Of a stretch of 46,226 nucleotides of DNA, positions 27,049 to 36,009 are shown in pieces. Below the pieces are notes generated by a model. That model was not told the origin of the DNA and did not search any database. It worked only from the letters and a program-made list of their open reading frames with translations. The position numbers and the translations under genes are program-made. Origin of the DNA: Patescibacteria group bacterium (GTDB lineage Bacteria > Patescibacteriota > Patescibacteriia > UBA10025 > JAHIVO01); NCBI GenBank assembly GCA_022560375.1, contig JADFTK010000003.1:1-46226 (forward strand), read 5' to 3'. Numbering within the stretch: the first letter of the stretch is position 1; every line of letters begins with the position of its first letter.

Positions 27049-29571
27049 ATGAATAAAGAATTAGAAAAAACTTATCTGCCAAAAAAAATTGAATCCAGGA
27101 TTTACCAAATTTGGGAAAAATCAGGATATTTTAATCCCGATAATCTACCAGGCCCCAGAAAACAAACATTCAGTATGGCCATGCCGCCTCCAAATGTTAC
27201 CGGAGAATTACATTTAGGCCATGCTACCGCCCTGACCATAGAAGACATCCTGATCCGCTACCATCGCATGCAAGGCAAAAAAACCCTGTATTTACCAGGT
27301 ACTGACCATGCGGGAATATCCACCCAAATAATGGTAGAGAAATTAATCGCCAAATCAGGCTTAGACCGACATAAACTTGGCCGTGCCGCTTTCCTCAAAC
27401 AAGCTTGGGCCTGGAAAAAAAAGTATGGCACCCGCATTACCGGGCAGATTAGACAACTAGGGGCTTCCTGCGACTGGTCGAGAGAACACTTCACTATGGA
27501 CGAAACTTTTACGGCTGCTGTCCAAACTGCCTTTGTGCGCATGTATAAAGATGGGCTGATTTATCGCGGCGATCGTATCGTCAACTGGTGTACTAGATGC
27601 TCCTCAGCTTTATCTGACCTGGAAGTAAAGCACCAGCAAACTACCAGTAAACTTTGGTATATAAAATACCCTCTATTCGGTAGCACTAAGTATTTAGTAG
27701 TGGCCACCACCAGACCGGAGACTATGCTGGGGGATACAGCAGTAGCTGTTAATCCCCAAGACAAAAGATATAAACGCTACGTTGGTAAAACTATCCTGCT
27801 ACCTCTTACAAACAGGGAGGTCCCCATCATAACTGACAAGAGGATAGATATGAACTTTGGTAGCGGGGTTGTAAAAATAACCCCTGCTCACGATAATCTA
27901 GATTATGAAATTGGCGCCGATCATAAACTACCCATCATAAATGTAATCGGACCCGACGGGCGTATGACTAAAGAAGCTGGGGAATTCTACGGCAAAAGCG
28001 TCCAAGAAACCAGGCATCAAATTCTTCAGCGTCTAGAAGATGAGGAACTATTGGAAAAAACCCTTGATTATATACATAATCTGGCCCGTTGTGATAGATG
28101 CGGCTCTCCCGTTGAGCCATTAATTTCTAAACAATGGTTTATCAAAGCTAAAATTCTGGCCAAACCAGCTATAGCTGCCGTGAAGTCGGGCCAGATAAAA
28201 ATAGTTCCCCAACGATTTGAGAAGGTTTATTTTCACTGGATGAATAATATCAAGGATTGGTGCATTTCCCGACAGCTATGGTGGGGGCACCAAATTCCGG
28301 TGTGGTATCGAGGCGATCAGGTACGGGCTTCGATAACCAAGCCCTCAGGTCAGGGCTGGCGACAGGATGAGGACACCCTTGATACATGGTTTTCCTCTGG
28401 ATTATGGACCTTTTCTACCCTAGGCTGGCCAAAAAAAACTAAAGATCTAAAACTATACCACCCCACTTCCGTTATAGAAACTGGCTGGGACATCCTGTTT
28501 TTCTGGGTAGCCAGAATGACCATGATGAGTTTGTACTTTATGAAAGAAATTCCTTTTAAAACTGTTTACCTTCACGGGCTCGTCCTAGATCGGCACGGCA
28601 AAAAAATGTCCAAATCCAAAGGCACCGGCGTGGATCCGATCCCTATGACAGAGAAATATGGCACCGATGCTATACGTTTATCTTTGATATTAGGCACCAC
28701 CGCTGGGCAAGACTTTCGTGTTTACGAAGAAAAAATTGCTGGCTATCGTAATTTCATTAATAAATTATGGAATGTTTCACGCTTTATTCTCTCCCAGCCA
28801 AAATCAAAAGGTAAACTAATTTTAAAATCATCAGCCGATCATTGGATCATTAACCGATTAAACCAGTTGAAAAAAAATGTGGCTAGTAATATAGAAAACT
28901 ATCGCTTTTCTGACGCTGGCACAGCCATATATGAATTCCTCTGGCACGAATTTGCTGATTGGTACGTGGAAATCTCTAAAGTAGAAAAGAACATACCTAT
29001 TTTAAATTACATTCTAGAAAATTTTCTAAAGATTTCTCATCCGTTTATTCCCTTTGTCACAGAGGAAATATGGTCACGGTGGAAAGGGGGAGCGAAAAAA
29101 AATTTACTTATGATACAGGACTGGCCAAGCGACGATAAAAAACTGATTAATAAAAAAACTAGTGAGCAATTTCAGCTAATAATTAATCTGGTAACCAACA
29201 TAAGAAATTTCCGGGCTGTCCACAAAATTCCCCCGCGCGCCAAACTATCCGTTTATTTTTGGGGGAAACACAGTCATACCATCACCAGTAATTCTAATAA
29301 TGTTAAAACTCTAGCTTATCTAGACAAATTAGAGGGTCAAAAGCAAAGAAAAGCCACCGGCTCGTTACCCGGCTTAGAATATTTTATTGACTATAAGCAG
29401 GATAACCATAGCAAGAAAAAGGAGATAACCGCTGTCTCACAATATATACAAAAATTAGAATCAAAGTTGTCCAATAAAAAATTTCTGGCTAAAGCCCCGC
29501 CCGCAATTGTTAGTTCCGAAAAAGATAAACTAGCCGAACAGCGGGATAAATTACAAAAATTGCTTAAATAA
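27049..29571 (+). CDS. valS: Valine--tRNA ligase
   Basis: 840 aa; PPPNVTGELHLGHA, GTDHAGISTQ, KMSKSKGTGVDPI, coiled C-terminal arm. Confidence 0.97.
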   Translation: MNKELEKTYLPKKIESRIYQIWEKSGYFNPDNLPGPRKQTFSMAMPPPNVTGELHLGHATALTIEDILIRYHRMQGKKTLYLPGTDHAGISTQIMVEKLIAKSGLDRHKLGRAAFLKQAWAWKKKYGTRITGQIRQLGASCDWSREHFTMDETFTAAVQTAFVRMYKDGLIYRGDRIVNWCTRCSSALSDLEVKHQQTTSKLWYIKYPLFGSTKYLVVATTRPETMLGDTAVAVNPQDKRYKRYVGKTILLPLTNREVPIITDKRIDMNFGSGVVKITPAHDNLDYEIGADHKLPIINVIGPDGRMTKEAGEFYGKSVQETRHQILQRLEDEELLEKTLDYIHNLARCDRCGSPVEPLISKQWFIKAKILAKPAIAAVKSGQIKIVPQRFEKVYFHWMNNIKDWCISRQLWWGHQIPVWYRGDQVRASITKPSGQGWRQDEDTLDTWFSSGLWTFSTLGWPKKTKDLKLYHPTSVIETGWDILFFWVARMTMMSLYFMKEIPFKTVYLHGLVLDRHGKKMSKSKGTGVDPIPMTEKYGTDAIRLSLILGTTAGQDFRVYEEKIAGYRNFINKLWNVSRFILSQPKSKGKLILKSSADHWIINRLNQLKKNVASNIENYRFSDAGTAIYEFLWHEFADWYVEISKVEKNIPILNYILENFLKISHPFIPFVTEEIWSRWKGGAKKNLLMIQDWPSDDKKLINKKTSEQFQLIINLVTNIRNFRAVHKIPPRAKLSVYFWGKHSHTITSNSNNVKTLAYLDKLEGQKQRKATGSLPGLEYFIDYKQDNHSKKKEITAVSQYIQKLESKLSNKKFLAKAPPAIVSSEKDKLAEQRDKLQKLLK

Positions 29572-29573
29572 AA

Positions 29574-29601
29574 AAGGCAAGCCGTCTAAACAACTTGCCT
29601 T
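29574..29601 (-). terminator. Rho-independent terminator
   Basis: Minus strand AAGGCAAG ttgtttagacgg CTTGCCTT TTTTATTT. Confidence 0.8.
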
Positions 29602-29612
29602 GGGCATCTGAA

Positions 29613-30095
29613 TCAGCCTTGAGCCAAACTCAGAAGCTCGGTGGTTAAAGCGTTGGGAAACGCCGAATTTACATTGGCAAAACCGGTGCCATAGCGGAAC
29701 TGATCGCCGCGAAAAATAAACTGGACCGTACCACGACCCAGTTTCAAATCAATCCCTAGCTCCTCCATAGGCGCTAAGACAGCAAGCTTCATACCCGAAA
29801 TACAAAGCATTGGATAATTATCGTGATCAGTTGACTCGGAAATTCCGTTGTCAAAAATGAAGGTAGCTCCATCCGTCACCAACCGCGGCCGTACAGCCTC
29901 ACCCTGCTCTGGATAAAACATATTCATGCAAAGCGCACACGACTTTAGAAAACTAACAACATTTTCTACATCAGGTACATCGGCACCACGACGGCTGGCT
30001 GCTTCAAGGCAATGGTATACTATGCCTTCAATTTTTGGAATAACTATGTTAGCATCCCACGCTTGAATCCTCATCTCTATTGATGGTGTTTTCAC
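29613..30095 (-). CDS. Hypothetical protein, unknown family
   Basis: 160-aa ORF with downstream terminator. Confidence 0.6.
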   Translation of the reverse strand: MKTPSIEMRIQAWDANIVIPKIEGIVYHCLEAASRRGADVPDVENVVSFLKSCALCMNMFYPEQGEAVRPRLVTDGATFIFDNGISESTDHDNYPMLCISGMKLAVLAPMEELGIDLKLGRGTVQFIFRGDQFRYGTGFANVNSAFPNALTTELLSLAQG

Positions 30096-30181
30096 ATCTA
30101 CTCCTATGTTTGATGTACATTATTTACAAAGAACGGACCATATAAATTAACATAACTACCATAGCATGTCAAGCTAATAAT

Positions 30182-30208
30182 AAAACTCCTTTTGAATCAA
30201 GGAGTTTT
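30182..30208 (-). terminator. Rho-independent terminator
   Basis: AAAACTCCTT ttgaatc AAGGAGTTTT, perfect 10-bp stem. Confidence 0.8.
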
Positions 30209-30221
30209 ATTAATCATTTTA

Positions 30222-30356
30222 TTATCTCTTGGCGCGATTTGACCTCGTTAAGTCAGCTTTGCCCATACCAGCATGCTTAGAGGCTTCACTAAATTCTCTC
30301 TCTTTCTCTCTTTCTTTCTTGGCACGATCTACCCCCTCAATCTGGTTCATCGACAT
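30222..30356 (-). CDS. Small highly charged protein, 44 aa (MSMNQIEGVDRAKKEREKEREFSEASKHAGMGKADLTRSNRAKR)
   Basis: Hand-translated; overlaps preceding 32-aa ORF; terminator downstream. Confidence 0.4.
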   Translation of the reverse strand: MSMNQIEGVDRAKKEREKEREFSEASKHAGMGKADLTRSNRAKR

Positions 30357-30435
30357 TCTTTTTCACCCGATCTTGCATTTTTCTTATTTCTCTCTCCGGC
30401 TCACCAAAGCCAGAAAACCCTTCTTTATTACCCAT
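30337..30435 (-). CDS. Small protein, 32 aa (MGNKEGFSGFGEPEREIRKMQDRVKKNVDEPD)
   Basis: Hand-translated; between pilB and the 44-aa ORF. Confidence 0.35.
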   Translation of the reverse strand: MGNKEGFSGFGEPEREIRKMQDRVKKNVDEPD

Positions 30436-30455
30436 ATGATTTAGTTATTATTTAT

Positions 30456-32294
30456 TTAGCCTGTTTCTTTAAATACCTCCTCTGGCGTGGTGACGCCTGC
30501 TGCTATTTTTAGTATACCATCTTGGAGCATGGTTAGCATCCCGTGCTTTTTAGCAATCTCTTGTATCTGAAATTCTGACACCTGCCCAGTCAATATTAAT
30601 TTCTCGATCTCAGGATTCATAGTTAAAATTTCAAAAATTCCAATCCGCCCTTTATAGCCTATCCCACTGCATTGATCACACCCTTTACCTTTTAAATATT
30701 TTATATTAGCACTAGTAATATCCTGACGAGTTTCCGTCGGGATAGTTTCTAAAATACCCTGTACTCTTTCCAGCTCTTCAGGAGTCGGGGTGTATTCCTC
30801 CTTACAATCCCCATGAATCTTTCGTACCAACCGCTGACCGATAATCACATTTAAGGCTGGGGCTAAAAGGAATGGTTTTACCTCCATGGATAATAAACGG
30901 GGGATAGCCCCAGCTGCGCTATTAGTATGCATAGTAGATAGCATTAAATGCCCGGTCAGGGCTGCCTGGATCGCAATCTCAGCTGTTTCCTGATCACGAA
31001 TTTCACCAACCATGACTATATCCGGATCTTGGCGCAACACCGCCCTCAAACCACTACTATAGGTGAAATGACGTTTGCCTCCACTACTGCTTTTCAGTAG
31101 AGCACGAATGTCCTCCTTCCCTTCTGCCGCATCAGATGCTTCTACCTGGCTCTGGGTTACCCCTTTTATGCGATACTCAATCGGATTTTCTAGAGTAATA
31201 ATTTTAATATCTGGCTTATTCAATTTCTTTAATACGGAATACAAGGTAGTTGTCTTCCCGGAACCGGTCGGGCCAGTAGTGACAATCATACCATTGGGCC
31301 GCTCCATTTCTTTTTTCATGACATCATAAGCCGCACCAACCAATCCAATGTCTTCCAGCTCCAGCCCGGTTGCTGAGGACATGAGTAAACGCATCACTAT
31401 GCTTTCACCATAGGCACTGGGGACGGTAGACACACGTACGTCTATATATTCATCTCCCAAATAAATCGTAAAACGGCCATCCTGGGGCACATTGGTAATA
31501 TTGATTTTTAATTTAGCTAATAACTTTACCCGGTTAACTACTTTGGGCCATAATTCTTTTTTTAATTTAGCCACATCATACAGGGCACCATCTATGCGAT
31601 AACGAATTTTTACATCATTTTCTTCGGCCTCAATATGAATATCCGAGGCATTCACTTGGATAGATGCGGCCAAGATTATAGTAAATAAATCGCTGGTGGA
31701 AACCTGCTGTATTTGCTCGTCTAAATCACGAAAGGAACCAATCTTACCTTTATATTTTTTTAGGTCCTCGGGGGATATTTCAACGCCGGATATTATTTTT
31801 CTTGGTCGGGGCAGCGTGGCGTAAAGCTTCATCGCTAATTCATGGCTTCGTTCGGAAATTTTATAAATATTCCCCCCGCTACGGGTCGTTTTTTTTATAT
31901 CCTCAAATAAAGACAATACTCGTTGTGCCTGTGGATCTACCGCACCCATCCGCACCTCGGTGTCAGTCTTTAAAAAACATATAGCCTTAATCTCCCTAGC
32001 TACTTCTTCCTCAATTAATAATAAAGCTTCAGGGCTAATCGGGAAACCCTTCAGGTTGATATACGCTAGGCCAACATTTTCCGCCTCCCGTAAGGCAGCT
32101 TCTTCCTTTCTCTTCTCGTCAATTTCCTTTATCTTCCTTTCCAGTTTTTCTTCAACTTCATCAGAGCTTATGTGTGCTTTTCTCTGGCGACTCTGAGACA
32201 TCTTAATAAGATCGTCAACACTCTTTTCTTTTTTGGATTGTATATCATCATCCATAGCCCGAAGTATACCAAAATTGCTTACTATGGTAAACAA
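30456..32294 (-). CDS. pilB: Type IV pilus assembly / type II secretion ATPase (PilB/GspE)
   Basis: 612 aa; MIVTTGPTGSGKTTTLYSVL, LRAVLRQDPDIVMVGEIRDQETAEIAIQAALTGH, tetracysteine GCDQCSGIGYKGR. Confidence 0.95.
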   Translation of the reverse strand: MFTIVSNFGILRAMDDDIQSKKEKSVDDLIKMSQSRQRKAHISSDEVEEKLERKIKEIDEKRKEEAALREAENVGLAYINLKGFPISPEALLLIEEEVAREIKAICFLKTDTEVRMGAVDPQAQRVLSLFEDIKKTTRSGGNIYKISERSHELAMKLYATLPRPRKIISGVEISPEDLKKYKGKIGSFRDLDEQIQQVSTSDLFTIILAASIQVNASDIHIEAEENDVKIRYRIDGALYDVAKLKKELWPKVVNRVKLLAKLKINITNVPQDGRFTIYLGDEYIDVRVSTVPSAYGESIVMRLLMSSATGLELEDIGLVGAAYDVMKKEMERPNGMIVTTGPTGSGKTTTLYSVLKKLNKPDIKIITLENPIEYRIKGVTQSQVEASDAAEGKEDIRALLKSSSGGKRHFTYSSGLRAVLRQDPDIVMVGEIRDQETAEIAIQAALTGHLMLSTMHTNSAAGAIPRLLSMEVKPFLLAPALNVIIGQRLVRKIHGDCKEEYTPTPEELERVQGILETIPTETRQDITSANIKYLKGKGCDQCSGIGYKGRIGIFEILTMNPEIEKLILTGQVSEFQIQEIAKKHGMLTMLQDGILKIAAGVTTPEEVFKETG

Positions 32295-32337
32295 AAACAG
32301 GCCTATTATAGACCCGAACTAACCAGGCGACGAGAGG

Positions 32338-33477
32338 TCACTGTTTAATCAAATAGCTCTTTACTAAATCTAGGATTCTTTTCTCCGCCTCAATTAAATT
32401 ATCCGTGGGTAGGGAAAACTTTGTAAAATTTCTTGTCCCCTGTGGCCTAAATTCCTTAAATAAAGCGAAGCCATCTACTGCTTTTACAGTACTGACTATG
32501 GCTTTTATATTATTTTTACTTTCATATAATACCACCACGATATTGGCGTTAGGGGTATTTACTATAAGTTCATCAACTACTCCATCTAGGTCAGCCTCTT
32601 GAGCGCCTGATTTTTCAAAATCCTGCTTTTTCAACAGAGACCAGACAACTCTATTATTCATGTCTGTTTTTAGCCTAGCCAGGGTCCGCCCCCAGAGCTT
32701 CAAAGTATTAATAGACTTCGTTTGATACAGATGTTTAATTATTTCATCACGCCTGGCACCATTCTCTATTAATAAACTGCTAATAGCTAGTGACTTTGGG
32801 GTTACTGTTGTACTTTGGAAACTTTTTGTTTTGGATATTATGCCAGTCAATAAACTAGTGGCTATATATTCATCAAGGACTTTTTTTCTGAACTGCCCTA
32901 TCAGCTCATAAATTATTTCTGAGGTTGAAGTAGCTACTAAGTCCACAATGTTTATTTCTCCGAAGTACTCATTGGCAGGGTTGTGGTCAATATTTATAAT
33001 GGGGGTGTGGTAAAAAAATTCTGCATTGTCATCATAAATCTTACCCAGCGTCTCCAGAGTTGGGGCATCTAATATGATTATCAAATCATACTCATACTGT
33101 GATGCAGAGGTAGTAACGTCTCGCTCTTCAAAAAAACCTTTTTTGGGCGTGATAAAAATATTTAATTTTTTATCGTTGCTTATATCGTAGCTCAGTTCGT
33201 CAACAGATGTTCGGGAAACATCTAAGCTAATTATGAACTTACGCAAAGTGGTTAAATCTGAACGAATTACTTCCGTCTTAGGTAAAAACTTATTGGTAGG
33301 GGGTAAAGAAAATTCGCTGCACACCACCTTGGCTTGCTTGCCATCTTTCTCTAAGGCTAAAAAAAATGCTAGGCTTGAAGCAATTGCATCAGTCGATGGA
33401 TTAGCCGGTAAAACTATCACTATATTTTTACTCTTACCAATAAGATCGATTGCCTGTTGATTTATGGTCTTCTCCAT
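32338..33477 (-). CDS. DHH-type phosphoesterase-like protein with degenerate metal motifs
   Basis: 379 aa; NPSTDAIASSLAFFLALEKDGK and NIDHNPANEYFG at positions of canonical motif I and DHH. Confidence 0.75.
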   Translation of the reverse strand: MEKTINQQAIDLIGKSKNIVIVLPANPSTDAIASSLAFFLALEKDGKQAKVVCSEFSLPPTNKFLPKTEVIRSDLTTLRKFIISLDVSRTSVDELSYDISNDKKLNIFITPKKGFFEERDVTTSASQYEYDLIIILDAPTLETLGKIYDDNAEFFYHTPIINIDHNPANEYFGEINIVDLVATSTSEIIYELIGQFRKKVLDEYIATSLLTGIISKTKSFQSTTVTPKSLAISSLLIENGARRDEIIKHLYQTKSINTLKLWGRTLARLKTDMNNRVVWSLLKKQDFEKSGAQEADLDGVVDELIVNTPNANIVVVLYESKNNIKAIVSTVKAVDGFALFKEFRPQGTRNFTKFSLPTDNLIEAEKRILDLVKSYLIKQ

Positions 33478-33581
33478 ATCTCTAAATATCTAATTCAAAT
33501 TTTAGTAAATCCGTATAGTATACTGTGGCGAATTCTGGCTGTCAAGTTGGCTATATGGCCCAATTGAATTACAATGGATAC

Positions 33582-34019
33582 ATGATTAAATTATCTAATT
33601 CAGCTAAAGAAACATCTGATTTTGGGCTAATCTTAGCAAAAAAATCCCAAGGGGGAGAAATCTACTCTTTAGTGGGAGATTTGGGAAGCGGGAAGACCTA
33701 TTTTGCCAAGGGTTTTGCCCGCGGTTTAGGAATCGACCGCACAGTTCAAAGCCCAAGTTTTATACTCCTGAAGGTATATGAAGTAAAAAATAACAAAAAA
33801 ATAAAATATTTCTGCCATGTTGATGTTTATAGGCTAAACTCCTCTAAAGAAATTCTTGAGGTAGGCTTAAAAGAATATTTAGGCAAGGAAAACACCATTA
33901 CTCTAATAGAATGGGCTGATAAAATAAAAGATGTTCTCCAGGGACACACCACTATCAATATAAATTTTGAGTGGCTAGATAAGAATAAAAGAAAAATCAT
34001 TATAAAAAATCCCCGTTGA
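33582..34019 (+). CDS. tsaE: tRNA threonylcarbamoyladenosine biosynthesis ATPase TsaE
   Basis: Track start 33525; ATG at 33582 preferred. YSLVGDLGSGKTYFAKGFARGLGI, VQSPSF, HVDVYRL, EWADKI. Confidence 0.93.
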   Translation: MIKLSNSAKETSDFGLILAKKSQGGEIYSLVGDLGSGKTYFAKGFARGLGIDRTVQSPSFILLKVYEVKNNKKIKYFCHVDVYRLNSSKEILEVGLKEYLGKENTITLIEWADKIKDVLQGHTTININFEWLDKNKRKIIIKNPR

Positions 34020-34036
34020 AATTCAATGAGGATTTT
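34006..34036. terminator. Bidirectional terminator
   Basis: AAAATCC ccg TTGAA a TTCAA tga GGATTTT. Confidence 0.7.
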
Positions 34037-34055
34037 AATATTACCACTAAACCAC

Positions 34056-34328
34056 TTAACCTGCTAAAGCAACTTTCTGAGATTCTGCTTGCTGTCGGGA
34101 GACGCTATCTTCCACAACCATCTTTTTATTGGTGAGGGATACTACTTGCGACTGACTTATTATAAGTTCTTTAGTAAGTAAGCCTCTGATTAAATCAGTG
34201 CTTCGGACGTAGTACTGGGATATCATGTGAGTGGAGGAGTTCAACCCAAAATCAACTACCTTGCCTAGGTGTTGATTCGATCTGGTATAAACAGGTAAAT
34301 CAATTAGCTCCTGCTTTGTTAGGTTCAT
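34056..34328 (-). CDS. PRC-barrel domain protein
   Basis: 90 aa; LTKQELIDLPVYTRSNQHLGKVVDFGLNSST. Confidence 0.8.
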   Translation of the reverse strand: MNLTKQELIDLPVYTRSNQHLGKVVDFGLNSSTHMISQYYVRSTDLIRGLLTKELIISQSQVVSLTNKKMVVEDSVSRQQAESQKVALAG

Positions 34329-35088
34329 GCGGTGCCTCCTCCTTGCTAGCTTCTTTTTTTAATATGTAAGATTGCTGGCCCACAGTAAATAGCGTAGATA
34401 CCAACCAGTATAAAGTTAAACCAGCTGGGAACTGAACGCCAAAGAACACCGTTATAATCGGCATAAAATACTTCATTTGCTTATTCAAACCAGCGGTCAT
34501 GCTCTCATCTTTAGCGCCAGGCACTTTGGGTGGTTGCTGCGAAGTAAACATCATTAATTGCCAAAATGTAGCTGCGCCAGCTAATAAAGCTAATACCCAA
34601 TTACCAGTCTTAGATAGGTCAAAAAATCCCAAAAATGTCGGGTCTATGGCTTGGGTAGTAAATATATCACGCATGGGGGTATATAAATGAGCCAGCTGTT
34701 CAGCCACTAAAATATTAGTTGTTGGATCTGTATCGGCCACCCCTAAAAAAGCACGATACAAAGCAATTAATATGGGCAACTGAATAAGAAGCGGCAAACA
34801 AGATGAAAATGGATTTACCTTATTCTCCTTATAAAATTTCATGGTCTGGCGGCCCAGCTCTTCCCGATCATTTTTATATTTTTTTTGGATCTCTTTTAAC
34901 TTGGGCTGTGTTTCCTGGAGAATTTTTTGGGCGCGGATTGAAGAACGAGAGGGGATATATAATAATAGCTTAATCAGTATCGTTAATATAATAATGGCCA
35001 CGCCTAAATTCGGGATGTAAGTGTAAATAAAAACTAATCCGTTAAATAACGGATCTAATAAAATTAGATTAAATATATCACCTATCAT
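34300..35088 (-). CDS. yidC: Membrane protein insertase YidC/Oxa1 family
   Basis: 262 aa; NLGVAIIILTILIKLLLYIPSRSSIRAQKILQETQPKLKEIQKKYKNDREELGRQTMKFYKENKVNPFSSCLPLLIQLPILIALY. Confidence 0.97.
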   Translation of the reverse strand: MIGDIFNLILLDPLFNGLVFIYTYIPNLGVAIIILTILIKLLLYIPSRSSIRAQKILQETQPKLKEIQKKYKNDREELGRQTMKFYKENKVNPFSSCLPLLIQLPILIALYRAFLGVADTDPTTNILVAEQLAHLYTPMRDIFTTQAIDPTFLGFFDLSKTGNWVLALLAGAATFWQLMMFTSQQPPKVPGAKDESMTAGLNKQMKYFMPIITVFFGVQFPAGLTLYWLVSTLFTVGQQSYILKKEASKEEAPHEPNKAGAN

Positions 35089-35344
35089 TTTGTTTCACTG
35101 GGTCGTAGCCCCCTTGGTTAAATGGATTACATTTGATTACTCTTTTCACTCCTAGCCAGATACCCCGCATAACACCATATTGCTCTATAGACTGATAAGT
35201 ATATTCAGAACAAGTTGGTCTAAATCGACAAAAACCATAGGGATGACGGTAAGACCATAACCCATGATCAGGAGATAACGTTTTCTGATATCCCTTAATC
35301 AGAAGTAATAATGCTTTTTTTAGTAGTTTATTTACTAATTTCAT
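35078..35344 (-). CDS. yidD: Membrane protein insertion efficiency factor YidD
   Basis: 88 aa; LLIKGYQKTLSPDHG...CRFRPTCSEYTYQSIEQYGVMRGIWLGVKRVIKCNPFNQGGYDPV. Confidence 0.97.
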   Translation of the reverse strand: MKLVNKLLKKALLLLIKGYQKTLSPDHGLWSYRHPYGFCRFRPTCSEYTYQSIEQYGVMRGIWLGVKRVIKCNPFNQGGYDPVKQNDR

Positions 35345-35682
35345 ATAAATAACTTAGCCCGGGTAAAAAGATATTTTATTTGTTCTTCCAGTTCTGTATA
35401 TTTTTTACCCTTAATACTTGGCCGGGTAATAAAAATGATATCAAAACTATCCTTAACCTTGTCGGAATGAGCTGCAATAATGGCACGGATTCTCCTTTTT
35501 ATCAAATTTCTCTCAGTTGCCCGTTTACTAACCTTGGTCCCAACTATAATGCCAAAACGAGACCTCTTTAGCTCATTACGTACCTTTTTTAAAACAAGGT
35601 CTTTTGACTGGGTCACCATGCCTCGTCTGTGTATATGATGCCAATCCGCCTGCTTTGTAATTCGGCTATGTTGAGGCAGCAT
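35341..35682 (-). CDS. rnpA: Ribonuclease P protein component
   Basis: 113 aa; FGIIVGTKVSKRATERNLIKRRIRAII; located between rpmH and yidD. Confidence 0.93.
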   Translation of the reverse strand: MLPQHSRITKQADWHHIHRRGMVTQSKDLVLKKVRNELKRSRFGIIVGTKVSKRATERNLIKRRIRAIIAAHSDKVKDSFDIIFITRPSIKGKKYTELEEQIKYLFTRAKLFI

Positions 35683-35687
35683 TCTAT

Positions 35688-35825
35688 TTATGGGGTTAAG
35701 GATTTCCTCCCCTTTTTTCTTCGGCGGGCCAAAATTTTCCGGCCATCTTTTGTTCTGGACCGTTTACGAAAGCCATGAACTCTCTTCTTGTGCTTATTCT
35801 TTGGCTGAAATGTCCTTTTAGGCAT
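35688..35825 (-). CDS. rpmH: 50S ribosomal protein L34
   Basis: 45 aa [45 protein letters not shown]; below ORF-track cutoff. Confidence 0.97.
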   Translation of the reverse strand: MPKRTFQPKNKHKKRVHGFRKRSRTKDGRKILARRRKKGRKSLTP

Positions 35826-35909
35826 GTCTTACTGCTAAACTTTTAAAAACTCCTTCAAAGTATATCAATAAAAAAATGTGTGGTCAATTTTTATTAATTA
35901 TCCTCATAA

Positions 35910-35928
35910 TATTAACAGTTTATTCACA
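35910..35928. promoter_or_regulatory. Putative oriC element 5' of dnaA: TATTAACAG motif and TTATTCACA DnaA-box-like 9-mer
   Basis: TATTAACAG at 35910-35918; TTATTCACA at 35920-35928. Confidence 0.55.
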
Positions 35929-36009
35929 TTTTTATCACTCTTAAATATTTAATTATAGTATACTTTATGTTATTATAATGAATACTGTAAATTTATAGTT
36001 TTCTCTCAT

